From the NCBI GenBank assembly GCA_002633005.1, contig NMRA01000075.1, forward strand, positions 1 through 64,000: DNA of 64,000 nt, given 5' to 3'. The position numbers and the translations under genes were made by a program. Positions 36,901 through 50,200 of this stretch are shown piece by piece (position 1 is the stretch's first letter; each line of letters begins with the position of its first letter). The DNA comes from Phoronis australis. Lineage: Eukaryota > Phoronida > Phoronidae. The notes under the pieces are model-generated. The model was not told the DNA's origin, made no database searches, and saw only the letters and a program-made list of their open reading frames with translations.

Positions 36901-39900
36901 CGTTACAGCGGGAAGAGGCGCATACAAGCAGAGAGTGTGAATGCAACACACGGTAGAAAGCCCGCAACCCTATCGAAACAGAGCCAGCGTGCGGTAGACA
37001 CGTGTGAGCTGTTCATTCAACGCAGGTTTTTCGTGACTGATCAATAGCCATTCCAATATCTTTAGCCGAAATATGTCATTTTCAACATAGCAAATTATGA
37101 TATTCTCTACTATTTCTTGCCTAGTTATTTTTCGGCCATGTTAGTGTACAAAGTGATCTTGGATGGACCCCCCGCTCGGCAAATGCATGGCCAGCCGTCG
37201 CGATAGATGAATCAGAGCTAAGTTCCGAAGATGTAAGAATCTTGCGAGTTAAGATTGTGTGACCCTATGGTGTTTGCTTGTAATCGAAGAATCACGTGGC
37301 ACGCTGTGAATAATTAGCGGTGATATTATTCGTCCTATTTTCTAATCGAGTCTCGAGTAGGGCCTACAGTTTGGTGGTTACGGCCATGCTGACTATTTTT
37401 AAAGCTGTAAAACTTTACACGGGAAACGCAAAATTCAGCTTTCGTTGAATGGGAAATACTTGGTATATAGAAGCCACAAATTATATTCAAAAGTAAAAAA
37501 TTACCTGTGTCCGTGACTGTGCATGCGTGTAATACAACGCGAAGTTGTTGACAACGATTGGTACCGTGAAAGCAATGACCAGCACGCCAAAGTAGACGCA
37601 CACTGTCCCTATTAAGTATCCGGTCACAGTTTTGGGAACTTTGTCACCATAGCCAACTGTTGTCATGGTTACAAGTGCCCACCAAACACCAAGAGGAATG
37701 CTGGTAAAGTTATCTGAAAGTGAATATTTAAAATGTGCCATTTATTTTATTCGCAAAATTATATCACAAGCTGTTGTTTGCTAACAAGTTTAAGAATTTT
37801 TCGTTTTTCCTGTTACGTTTCAGAGCACTTAAGGGCTGTCCCATTATGCATTTGATGCAGGTATTGAGGTATTGAGGAAACATTCGTCTATGACCCTTCC
37901 CTCAAGAGCCGGATGTAAACGTAAAAACAATACAACCAATGAATTATTCATACATCAAAGTAGCGCCACGGACAATGACTGGTAATCCTTCTGGAAGGAA
38001 CGGCGCCAATTTTAAGGACGATGACTACTAGACTTACCGGAGAGACAGTCGGGATATAGTTGATTTTAAGGACGGTGTTGATGACAACAATAATGAAGGC
38101 GATGGCGAAGATGACAGAGATGACAATGACGATGACGACGACATCGATGATAATGATGATGACGATGATGCGGATCACGATGATGTTGGTGATGATGATG
38201 ATGATGATGATGATGATGACGATGATGACGATGATAATGACGACGATGAGGATGATGATGACGATCACGATGATGATAATGATGATGATGATGATGATGA
38301 AGATGATGATGATGATGAAGATGATGATGATGATGATGATGATGATACGACAAAGGAAATGCACATCGAACACAATAGACCTACCTGCTTCTGCGTAATA
38401 GATGATTGTTGCAAAGAGTAACACGCCAGTGAATAAAAATATCAACATCAACAACAGCTCTTTTGTGCTAACTTTGATAGTGTACACCAAAATCTTGAAG
38501 GCTGTGTAGTGTTTCATAAGTTTGAAGATTCTTAACACTCGCACGATACGCATTATCATGACCACTTTCAGGAAAATATAGGGCGAATGAATTTGGTCTG
38601 TGGCGCGCAAGATCACAGTACAGTAGTGCGGTATCAAGCAGACGATATCAATCACGTTCAACGGCTGTTTCAGGAACTTGATTTTATCTGGACAGAAAAT
38701 TATCCTGGCGATTACCTCTACCGAAAAAAATACAATGCACACGTAGTCCATGTGAATAATGGCGGGATGTGACACGAAATTGAGCACATCGTCTGCCGAT
38801 ATTTTGGAGCCATTTGCTTTGCAACAGCAGTCGACTGTGCCTGGGTCAGTGGCTTGGACATACGTTCCATTTACAAGTTCAACTACTTGAAAAAAGTAGT
38901 GTGTCTCCATGATGAATAAGGCAATCGACATCGCAACGAATATGAAGGACACAATTGTGATGGCCTGAAAAAGAGAGAAGATACAACGACAATCACAAGA
39001 CATGTGCGATTTGAAAACACTCCTTTCTTGAATGCTGGATTAAGGTTTTTCTGTACCCAAAGTTATACGAAATTTGGGGACCCCATCCCGGAAAATTCAT
39101 TTCAATTTTTACCGACCTACGCATTTAAAGTTCCTCTCTAAAACGATTTTAACCACCGGCCAAGGCGTTTCATCCAAGTACATGTACCTCAACAAGGCGG
39201 TGTCCATAATTTGAGCAGAGCCCAAAGCTTTCATGCTTTGACTATCCTCCTCTTACCCTGCAACAGCCACTGAATAGTTTCATAAGGAAAACAGAAACTG
39301 GGCCTGTATACATTGTCACGGCCACGACGGTGGGAGAACCGGTCTCCACCTCAGCCTAGAAATTTCAGATTTTACTTTAAAAGTGTAGTCTTTGGCTTGT
39401 TGAACGAGGAACAGTAGCAGTGATATTTCCTGGAATGTTCTTCCATGCGTTAACTTCGCATACTTTGCTTCAGAAGGCTTCAGTTAGGATGATTACTACT
39501 TAAATGGTAATCTACTAATTTGGTCAACAATAGGTTTTTTCAAATTTTCATTTTCATAGGCACATTTGGCCCTCCCCCGCTTTTACCGTATGAAAAATGA
39601 AATTTTCACGTTCTTTATCAAACGTGAAAAATGCGCTTGCCTTGGCCATTCTAGATGTCGCTGGATACTCCAAAAGCCGCCAAACTTTCTTCTGAAAGAT
39701 CTTCCACTGGGAATCATTTTCGCTTATTGCTTCCTCCTCAGGAACCATGAAGTTGTCGTCTAAAGCCGCTAGGGTGTCTTTGTGTGACCTGTACTTGCTG
39801 TATACTCCCCAGCAGCAGGGTTCTATGTCCATCTCCTCGAGACCCCAGTAGATTAGTTCCTGAAATGAAGAAGAGGGTATACACTGTATAAGACGAGCTG

Positions 39901-41244
39901 GCCGCATCCGTTATTAGAGTCTTCCAAAAGTACATTGTAGACCTTTGCATCACAGGGTAGCGATTTATTGGATGCCTCAAAGCGGGTGTCACATCATTGA
40001 CTATGCGAGGAAGGTCAGGAGGGCTCTTTCCCCCAAGTGCAAACACAGAAGGGGCTATTACACGCCGTCAGACCTCCGATGCCTAAACAGTGCACAAAAG
40101 CGTAACAAAGATAACCGTGTTGACAACACAGTCACTTGCTACATTGAGAATGATGAACACATGTTACGAACATTAGAGTCGCTTCTAATAATGTTTGAAA
40201 AAAACTAGTTTGAATGAGCATCTAACTTGAACTCGAATTCGAAGGACCCTATCATTATTTAGGTGATCATTGCAATATGATGCACAGCAAAGCGTGTATA
40301 AATATATGTGGGTATTTATATCGTCATAGTTGCGTATGACAGTTTCACGCGTTCTATTGTATTTGTCGTTTCTGATGTGCGTTTCACTGTGAACTAGTAG
40401 TAAATACTAGCCTGAAGATGAGATGTGTGTCACAAAATATCGCTTTGTAAATTATGTTACCTACTGATGTCAGATGGATTTTCATTGCACTGTTGTGATG
40501 TTAACACAAGATCTCTATTTAGAAAGATTACTGCCAAATTATAATATAAATAGGTAAATAAAACAACAAGAATGGATCAACTGAAATTTTTGGATGTAAT
40601 AACTTCCTTTGTCAACAGAAACAGAAATAAAGTAAAATCAAACACTATGTGACAATTGACATTTAAGATATGGTGTAATGAATATGATACATTTTGGCGT
40701 AAAAAATTCAATGATATATTTTAAGAAGTTTTTATGTTCAATCTATGAGGTTCTAGTGTATTGAGCTTGTCTATCCAATATTGTTCTCTTTTGAGTCTGT
40801 GAGGGGTACTGGGGTGTTGGAGTTTTTCTACTATTTGTACAGAAAGATCTTATGGTTTTTGGAATTGAAATGATTACCTATAGTATCAGAAATGTTTTTA
40901 TGTATAACATTAAATCTATGATGCCAAATTATAGTGATACATGAATACACATATGGATGTATATTTCACTGAAGACGCGACTTTGTTCTGTTTTTACGAG
41001 TTTAATTTCAGTTTTTTTCAAACTCTCTAAATAGAGATCTTGTGTTTGCAGTTCAATAAAAACCAAATCGACATCAGAAGGTAACATAATTTACAAAGAG
41101 ATATTTCGAGACACATATCTCATCTTCAGGCTACTATTTACAATTAGTTCACAATGAAACGCACATCAGAAATGACAAATGCAATATAACACGTGAAGTT
41201 GGCATGCGCAACTATGAAGATGTAAACACACACACAAACACACN

Positions 41245-41280
<36 letters not shown>

Positions 41281-44200
41281 ACACACACACACGTTACTAC
41301 CAAATTATAGTATATTATGTCTGTATACATTTGTATATTTGTCATTTTTGACCCCCAGATATAATGCTTTCTAGCACATTCTGGGCTCAACTTTTGTTAT
41401 TCGTAGATTGTTTGTTTTTTGTAATAAACATTACAAAAACTCCTGATTGAGATCAGTTTCGTGCCTGCCCGGGTCGCCACCAGTCTTGCCCACAACCGAC
41501 ACCAGTTTCGCCACACAGTTTCGCATCCCCCGTCGGTATGAAGTTTCGAAATCTCTTAGAGCAAAGGGATACTAAACACAGTATACATTTTTATTATCAG
41601 AAATACGAAGGCGCTGGTCGGCTCAGTTTCATGAATAGGTGGCCCTTCTGCAGCTGGGGTTTTCAGGGAATAACCACACCCTACTACGGACTTTCAGGTG
41701 AAAATTAGATTTTCTTTACGGATACGTTGCTTTTATTGCAATTGTCAAAATGTACGTTTTGTGACAGCTGCTCGCCCATATCCAATAGTTACACAATGAG
41801 GTGGACGAAAGCTATTTAATTTTGTGAGAATAACCAAAAAGGTAACTATACTTGGCATCATTTAACAGGCTGCGAATCGCTACTTAATAACTGCAAACTG
41901 GTGTTATTTTTTCCTAATTTTCAAAAGCCTCAGAAAAGATTTCGAGTTAGTTCTTAACGCAGTGGCTTGTCCATTTATCTATAGTCGTAGTCTCACTATT
42001 AACTAGTAGCGTGGGGTTGTCCTTGACTAGGCAGGTGACGAAACTACGAACTCCACCCGGTCTACAGGAAGTAGCGTACCCCGCGGCCCGTCGACATCAC
42101 TACAGTCACAAACTGGTTTGAGCTGAGTAAAAAGTATTACGTCTACCTCTTTAGCTGATATCGGGGGTTTTGTGTTTGTTTTTGAAAAGATATTAAAATA
42201 CCACAACTCTGCCTCAATAAAAAACAACCAGAATCAGATATGCTTGGTTTGAACGTTGTAGGTTCATAAAAACAACATTCGATAAGGCTCCATTCACTTG
42301 CAACTGGGTAATCAGCCACTGAAAATAGAAAAGTGGCACTTTTAACAATTCTTTTGGAGAAAAACAAATGAAAAATTACTCTATTACATTTTTATAATGC
42401 TATTACAATAAACGGACAATTATAAATGAACGAAGAAAAAATTCACATGCACACGCGCACGTCAACCTCCCTCTAGGAACAGAGTAATCTATACTTGTGT
42501 CAAACTCAATATATATGTACACTAAAATTCTCCCATTTTTCAGCAACCACTGTTACAAGGTTCTTACAAGCAGCTGTTCTTGAATGTATATGACGAAGTT
42601 GTGAACATAAGGTACAATTTTGTTACATCTCTCCCCATAAATGTATTGTTTCACTAGTGCTAATAATATCATTTTGTTGAATAGAAAATATTGTGTCTCG
42701 TGAAGTTCAAGTATAACAAGCTTGTAGGAAATTTGGATGTGACAATTTTGAAATAATCTTCTCAGCTCCTTCCAAAAATTCTCTACAGACCTGCATTCCC
42801 AAAAAATGCGTGACAATGTTCTCGGAACTTAATGACAAAAGAAAAATAAATCGGGTTTACAAACCTGGATATTTACTAAAACAGCATGTGTCGTGTTCCT
42901 GGTTTGTTTCAACAACTCGTTGTAAATATCTATTCTCCAATGTCAACAAAACCTACACTAAACAGATAAAATTGCCTTCATTACGGCTCAGTACTAAACT
43001 CAGTTTGGTAAATTGATACGACAAGCGAACTTCATTGAACAGGCATTCTGCTGTGATCGATACCCCACTGGTGCCGTCTCGTCAAATAGTAAATATTAAA
43101 CATGATGAGATATTTATTTAATCGATTTTAAACAAGTTGCGTCAGTTTTATCAAATACACAAGAAACGAAAACACGAAGTCCGCATTTGTTAGGCTCTAT
43201 ACGTTGCGTGTAGTTGCAAGTTGAAATGACAACATTCTGCTCTCAAATAGAGTTCCGTGAATCTGGAAACTTACGAAAGTAATTTTTCACTTGACAGGAT
43301 GTGTTCTAACGTTTAAACGCAGATTTCCAAGGCTTAAAAAGAACCATTGGTGAGGGGCAAACGATTCATCGTTAAGTACCAAAGAACAGGTCTCAAAATG
43401 AGTCGGGCGCAGATTGTAACCTATGCTTTTTTTACCGAAGCAAACTGTACTTCCGCCATTCTCAAGATTTATTTTGAATTGACTCGCCCTCAAAACCATT
43501 AGCAGTAAAACAACGAGTGATACAGAAAAACATATACCAGTATTCAGCGTCAAGTATACCATGATAATGTTTGAGCAAAACATTGTATTACTTAAACGAC
43601 TGATCAGTACTAAATCCCGGGGATATTTTTCATTTCTTATGAGGCAATGACAATCATTCTCCAGCATACAAAAATCTCAGAATCAGTTTGTGGTGAAATT
43701 TGACATTGTCTACACCGTTGCTGGCCTGGAAAACATAAGTATTGCCACACATTAAAACTTTCGCAAAATATCTGTTTTTTAACCTTTGTCTTAGTTCATT
43801 CAACATGATCTCCGATGCATTGAAATTTGCATTCGCTCGAAAAAGGCGCTGTCAGATCACGTTGGTCACGGTACATAAATGGAATTTCGCTGTCAACCTT
43901 ATGTTAACACAGACGTTCCTTTATAGGTTTTAAAAGACTTGAATGCATTCGACTCGTTGAAAACTAATAAGTCCGTGTAACGGCTACCCAACCATGACAA
44001 TCGATTCAGGAAAAGTGTGGTGGCGAATTACTTGTCTTCGTATATGTCGCGAAGACAAGACTGACACGCAATGACGACGTCTACGCCAGGGCATTATGTA
44101 TTTGCTTTCATAAATCAAGTGTTTGCTTTTATTATTTATTGTACTACTTGCCCTTGTTGTCGGCACTACACAAATGTACAAGCATCTTGAGTCGTTCTAA

Positions 44201-47200
44201 CAGGCCATAAATGAATGTCATTTTAACTGACGTTTTGCACAAACTAGCTAGTCTTGCAGTCGCTCCCAGTCAAGGGCGAGGTTCGATACTCTATCACCTG
44301 TCATTTCTGTTTTTATATCGTTTTATATTTTTTTTCTTTTTTTGTAAATCTCAACTACACACCTTATTCATCACAGTTGCCATTTTAAAAGTGAGCCTCT
44401 TTTCAGGTTTTAAAAATAATGTATTCTGCGCTTAATCACAACGCAACGCGCGATTTTTTCGCGTGCCTCGTTATATTTATTTCTCAAATGCATTGTTTTT
44501 TAAACCTAAAAAGAGGCTCACTATTAAAATGGCGACTGCGTGAATAAGATCTCTACATTTACGCGTAGTCTAAATGTTATTTTTTAACAACAATAACAAA
44601 AATAATACAGCAGAAACAACAAAAACGATGGAGACATCGACAACGTTGGTGACGATTTTCAATTTTTTTCCCAAATTGCCATTTTAGGTGGAATCAATGC
44701 CTCTTTCCGTAATGCTTGTAAATAGCTAGCCAGCCAGCTAGCTGTGTGAAGACTATCGTATACAGCTTTGTACCAAGGCTAGTAAATAGCATGATGCCCG
44801 AGTTATAACAACCTAAGGATGTACTCCCTGAAGAAATAGTATTGAAATAAACCAAATTTGTGTATCGTTCACATTTTTGATGAAAAATACTGAGCAAAAA
44901 GAAGTCATGAACTTTGCTAAAAGGATCACCTCAACCAAAGCACTCTTTATAGTAAAAACAAAAATCTATGCATTACTTGAAATGCGGGATTTTCGCAAAG
45001 ACTGCATATATTGCAAATTTCAGTTACCTTTTGGTGGCTCTTTCTTAGCATTTAATTACAGGAAATTTTAAATCGACTGAAAGCTAAATTCTGGATCAGA
45101 TGGTATAAAAGCTATACATCACATTGTTATGCAACAGTCATTCTTAAGCTGCGGATAAATTTTAAGTTTCTGTAATTCAGTTTTCTAAAACAAACACACT
45201 AATCGTTTTCTTGTAATTTGCATCAATGTTGAAACTGGTTGCAGTAAAACATCTAGAGTAGCCAATATGAAGAACCGACATTTTGAAAGACCCGCTCTCT
45301 GGTGCCATGGTGCATCTTGGGATAGACCCGAGTAACCACTTTGGATTGTCCTGGATGTAAATGTTGGCTTGTAAACGTAGTGGTGGGAATTGACGACGGA
45401 TTTACCTTGTTGTGTGCCTGGATGTCTTAACTACAACCAGAAACAGCGGCATCTGATCTATTACGAGTTCCCGAAAAATCAAGAGGTAAGAAAGTTATGA
45501 ATGACATACAGTGGCAGAACTGGTTATAAGGGCAAGTTTAGTGAGTTCGTGTTGTGTATAAACTTGGGTCTTTCAAGTTGACTAATTTTCTAGAGAACAA
45601 CATCACTTAAAAGCCCGTAAAATATGTTAAGAGCTGTAGTAGCATAACTAGAAAATTTATATGGAAGTACAAAGTAGCGTGAAAAGGGTTCGAAAACTGT
45701 AATACTAGCATTATTTGCCTTTCAACAAGTTCAAGTTTGACACCCCCCCCCCCTCACCCACCCCCGTGGTTACATTTCTACAGAGCAGCCAACGTTTGAG
45801 CTGTGTAACAGTGCAAACTTCAAAGGGCTTGTTTGCTTCAACTACTTCCTGACATGCGCACTACGTTTCTGTATACGGACCGATGCTGAAACTCGCTATG
45901 AGTGGTTTGAAGCAATACAACCCAGCTAGCTTCTGAACACCATAATTACTGTGCGCGTGTAAGCGCAGAGTACTGTTGTTCCAGGGTTTTCTTCAATTTT
46001 ATTCTTCTTATTACTCTGCGCGTGTAAGCGCAGAGTACTGTTGTTCCTGGGTTTTCTTCAAATTTATTCTTATTCTTATTCTTCTTCTTATTCTTCTTCC
46101 GACCAACTTTGAGGCTTAATAACTCCAAATTGGGTGCAGGTACGGTCTTTAAATTCAGCATATGACTTTTGACAGTATATAAATTTTGATTGGTTATATA
46201 ATCATATTCCATATTGCACCGGAAGAGGTCGTTTGGTGCAAAGGTCATATAATTTTCAAAATGCTACTCCTCCTTCAGTTTTAAAGCTATCTTTTTCAAA
46301 TTCGGTGCACAGGTATAAGTCAACATGACAATTTAAAAAATTACTTTTCTAAGTAATCGGGTCATCCAATCAGGTGAAATAGGTCAAAGGTCATTAGGTG
46401 CAAACTAAAATTTTGAGCTAGACACTTCAAATTGACAGGTCTGATTGCCACAGGTAAATCAAATCGGAATCCAAAGTTTCAGGTCATTTAGTGCAAACAT
46501 GGGGTCATTAGGTGCATTTTTCTTCTGAAAATTTGACCTTTTCAATCAGCAAGTATTCTGATGTGTCAACCGTTAGACATCTGTGATTCTCAGCGTTAAA
46601 CACATTTTCCATGGGGTTTGCAATAATTCTCCTAAAGATGCTTAAAATGCACCGGATAAGGTCAATTAGTGCAAAGGTCATGTAACGTTCAAAATGTTAT
46701 ATCTCTTACGTTTTTCAAGGAATTCTTTTCAATTTCAGCACACTGGTGTAAGTCAACATGCCATGTGAATACCCTACTTTACTTCGCAATAGGCCTAACC
46801 AATCAGAGAAAATAGGTCAAAGGTAATTGAGTGCAAACTAAAATTTTGAGCTAGAGACTTCAGAATTACGTATCTGTTTACTAAGTGCGATTGAGTTTGA
46901 ATTCTAAATTTTCAGGTCATTTGGTGCTCCCATGGGGTCATTAGATGAATTTTTTTCTGAAAGTTTGACCACTTCATTCATCTTGTATTCTGAAGTGCTT
47001 AAAGTAAAACATCCTGTGATTATTAGCATTAACAACACTTTTAATCGAGTTAACAATTACTCCCTCATCGGGGCTCATAATGCACTGGAAGAGGTCAATT
47101 AGTGGAAAGGTCATCAAAAAATTAATATGTAATTTCTCCTACAATTTTAAAGAATTCCTTTTCATATTGGTAAACGGGTTGCTGTCAGTAACTTCCTATA

Positions 47201-50200
47201 ATAATTCCAGTAATACGCACGCGCAGAGTCCGTTATTGTCACGCCGTGACAATAATCTTTCTAGTTCATGTTGTAATTGGGGCGCTCAGGGATCTACCAA
47301 GTACTGAGAAGCGCACTATGGAATTTCTCATTGTTGCCAACTAAAGGTTTCAAGGGCACAAATTAGATCTGGCAAGGTAAAACTATCAGACCAGGTCAGT
47401 GCGGAGGGTGACCGGGAAAAAAGTTTAAAGAAGAATTTACCCAACCATGAAACATTGTGAACGGAGGAAGAGGATGGCGTCACCGGAAATCAAGTTAGAA
47501 GCAAAATATGAGTACAAAGCCCCTAAATCCAGAAGTCACTTCTCATCTGAGTTGTCACCATGGTTTTACTCCCGCAGTGTGTCGTGTGCACTTCTTGCCG
47601 ATGCTGGCCTGCTTCCCCGCGACCTCACGCTACGCCTCTGCTGAGGAATCATTGTCCGAAAATGTAGTTTCTTTTGCAATTTTTGGCAGTTGCTTTTCGA
47701 GTCCTCCTGTATGGCCTGCTCACAAAATGAAAGAGTACCCATAATTTTATTTCTGCCTACCTGTGAGGGTACATTACTTCCAATGCAATTCTCACTCGTT
47801 GATATGCCGGAATAATGACATTGCTTTTCATTACAATGAAGTCCTTTTAATGATTATCGGACTTTCCCATGGGTTACGAAATCATTAGCAGATTAAAACG
47901 TTTATAATTGTATTGAATGATATTCATCTCCTGACTCAGTTACTCAATTACAAAACTAATATATCTCTGAAGTATTGTAGGCTGGAGCTCTGGATTTTGA
48001 TTTTCTAAAAGTAATCAAGTACTTTTTCCAATAATGTTTTAATGTGCTATTTGATTTAACATTTGTAGATTGGTATAATGTGGCCCTACGAAAATGCATT
48101 TTACTGGGGCATAAAAACAACAGTGAGATGATTCAGCCATTACATCATGGTTTCAGGGTCAAAATAGAGTTTGACCTCCATTAAATTCAGCTGAAACCAG
48201 ATTAAGAAAAGTGTGACGCTAGCCACGAAAGGGCAATGTTAGAGAAAAATCGAGAATTACTTATTTTGCGGCAATTTACATACAATCTTTTCTATATTTA
48301 GTTTAAGCCTGAGAAATTATGGAACTGATCTGGCAGGTCGAAAGGCCATATCGACAAGACTTTACAGTTAGCTAAATATGTACTAATTTATAGGACAAGG
48401 TTTCTCTCAACAAAAGCATTTACTTACTGAGAGAAAAAAATCCGCAAAATTTTATTTTTGAATTTATACCAATCTAACATTGATTAGGTCACATCATTAT
48501 TCGCTGATACATTTTTTTCTTAATCGTCGTTTTATGTAACCTGGTATTTTTTCATAAAAAATCATATAAGTTTTTTTTGATGGTCCCTCATGAAAAAGTG
48601 GAACATTTTAAAAGCAATTCCTAAAAGCCTTTTTGACTTTTTAGAATAGTACATGAAACCTGAAATTTTTATGTCAATCTGATGAGCCATTACTTTTTCC
48701 GACGTTGGCCAAATTTAGACATGCATCTAGGGTACTAAATTACCTTAAAGACTCATTTGAACTGTCTAGACCCTGAGTTATCTGAATAATATTGCCAAAA
48801 GAAAACATTTCACTGTTCCCAATGTTGACACCCTTAAAGGAGAATGCCACCCGATTTAATTATTCTTTCTTACCGTTTTAATCGGTCCATATCCACATCG
48901 CCACTTATACGGTCGACCTCACCCTTCCGAGAGGTGTCGCGTTAACCTGTGAGGAAGGTGCGAAACGACGCAGCGACGTCAGTGGTTCGTCTGCAGAGTG
49001 AATACCGCTATATTGTGGTGCATCGTTCCCGCTTGTCCGAACTATGAAGCTGCGAAGAAAGCAGGTATATCGTTTTTTCGACTTCCTCGAGAGCCAGAAA
49101 TGCTTAGGAAGTGGCTCGCGGTAGTGAAGAATGAAAAGTACGCTGTTAATAGCAAATACAGGTATCTCCGTGTCTGTGGCCGGCATTTCGTCGACATTGA
49201 TTTCTCTGACGAATTCCGGCTTACCAAAGAACTATCCATACGTTCCGTTGCCTGTGCATGTTCACGGCTCCTCTCTAGTATTTTTTGATCAGCGTATTCC
49301 GGTTCGAACTGATAGCCTGTGAAACCTAACGATCCGACCCGTGAAGTCTTCGTCGGATGAGCCCTTGACTAAGTCGGGATTGGCGCCGAGCGAGTTGCCA
49401 TGTAGACGTTTATTATTCTGCGTTCTGTTTCAAAATGAATTATTCTCACCCTAACCAATGCGTATAAAACCGAAACAAAGTCTGTCTCATTAGATACAAT
49501 TTGTAATGCCTTTGCAGCATTCGTAAGTGCAAATGTTGAAAAGCCAGCAATGAATAAACCACTGCGTTACCGGCTTTTGATGCCGGCAATAAAGGTAATA
49601 GACCGGGCACCGAGGTAGTGTGAGCGCATGCTAATTCAGTATTTGCTGACAGAAAGCTGTTGTGAAACAATTACTCGATTTTATATGCTATGGTCACATG
49701 TTCGGGGAATCTTAATTTAGAAATACAAATACATTATTCAAATCATTGTTACTGTACATCCTTTGCCCTGACGGTCTCTGGAAGGGGAACCCGACTTCGC
49801 GGCCCCCGACAAGTAAGTAGATTGTCAGTTTCGTGGTTAATTCACATAAATAGTTACATGCAAATTATTTCTTTGGCTCACTGTTATATTTTTTCGTGAC
49901 TGGAGGTTTAGTTTACAACTCAATCTGGTTTATGTTCGTGTTAGTCCCGGAGGCCGCGACCGGCCTGGGTTCCAAGCCACTGGCCGGGATAACGAGTCAG
50001 TCCGGCCGCGACGGGCCTCGATCGGGTTCCGAGCCACTGGCTGGCCGGGATAACAAGCGTTTTGTGTGTTTAGAACTAAAAAATCAAAAGTCTTAACAAC
50101 ACAGATCTAGGTTCTCCTGTCTGTATTTCACGGAAGAATACTTATTATTTATCTCCGAACAGACCCCAAACTCCTGCTACGGACCTTGGTAAATTGGCCT

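Noticed and set aside
38060-38398. Long poly-Met, poly-His and poly-Ile frames
   Set aside because: They are readings of the GAT/GAC trinucleotide repeat in Kv intron 3.
47447-47644. Plus-strand ORF starting MKHCERRKRMASPEIK
   Set aside because: Codon content looks reasonable, but no homologue or splice signal supports it.
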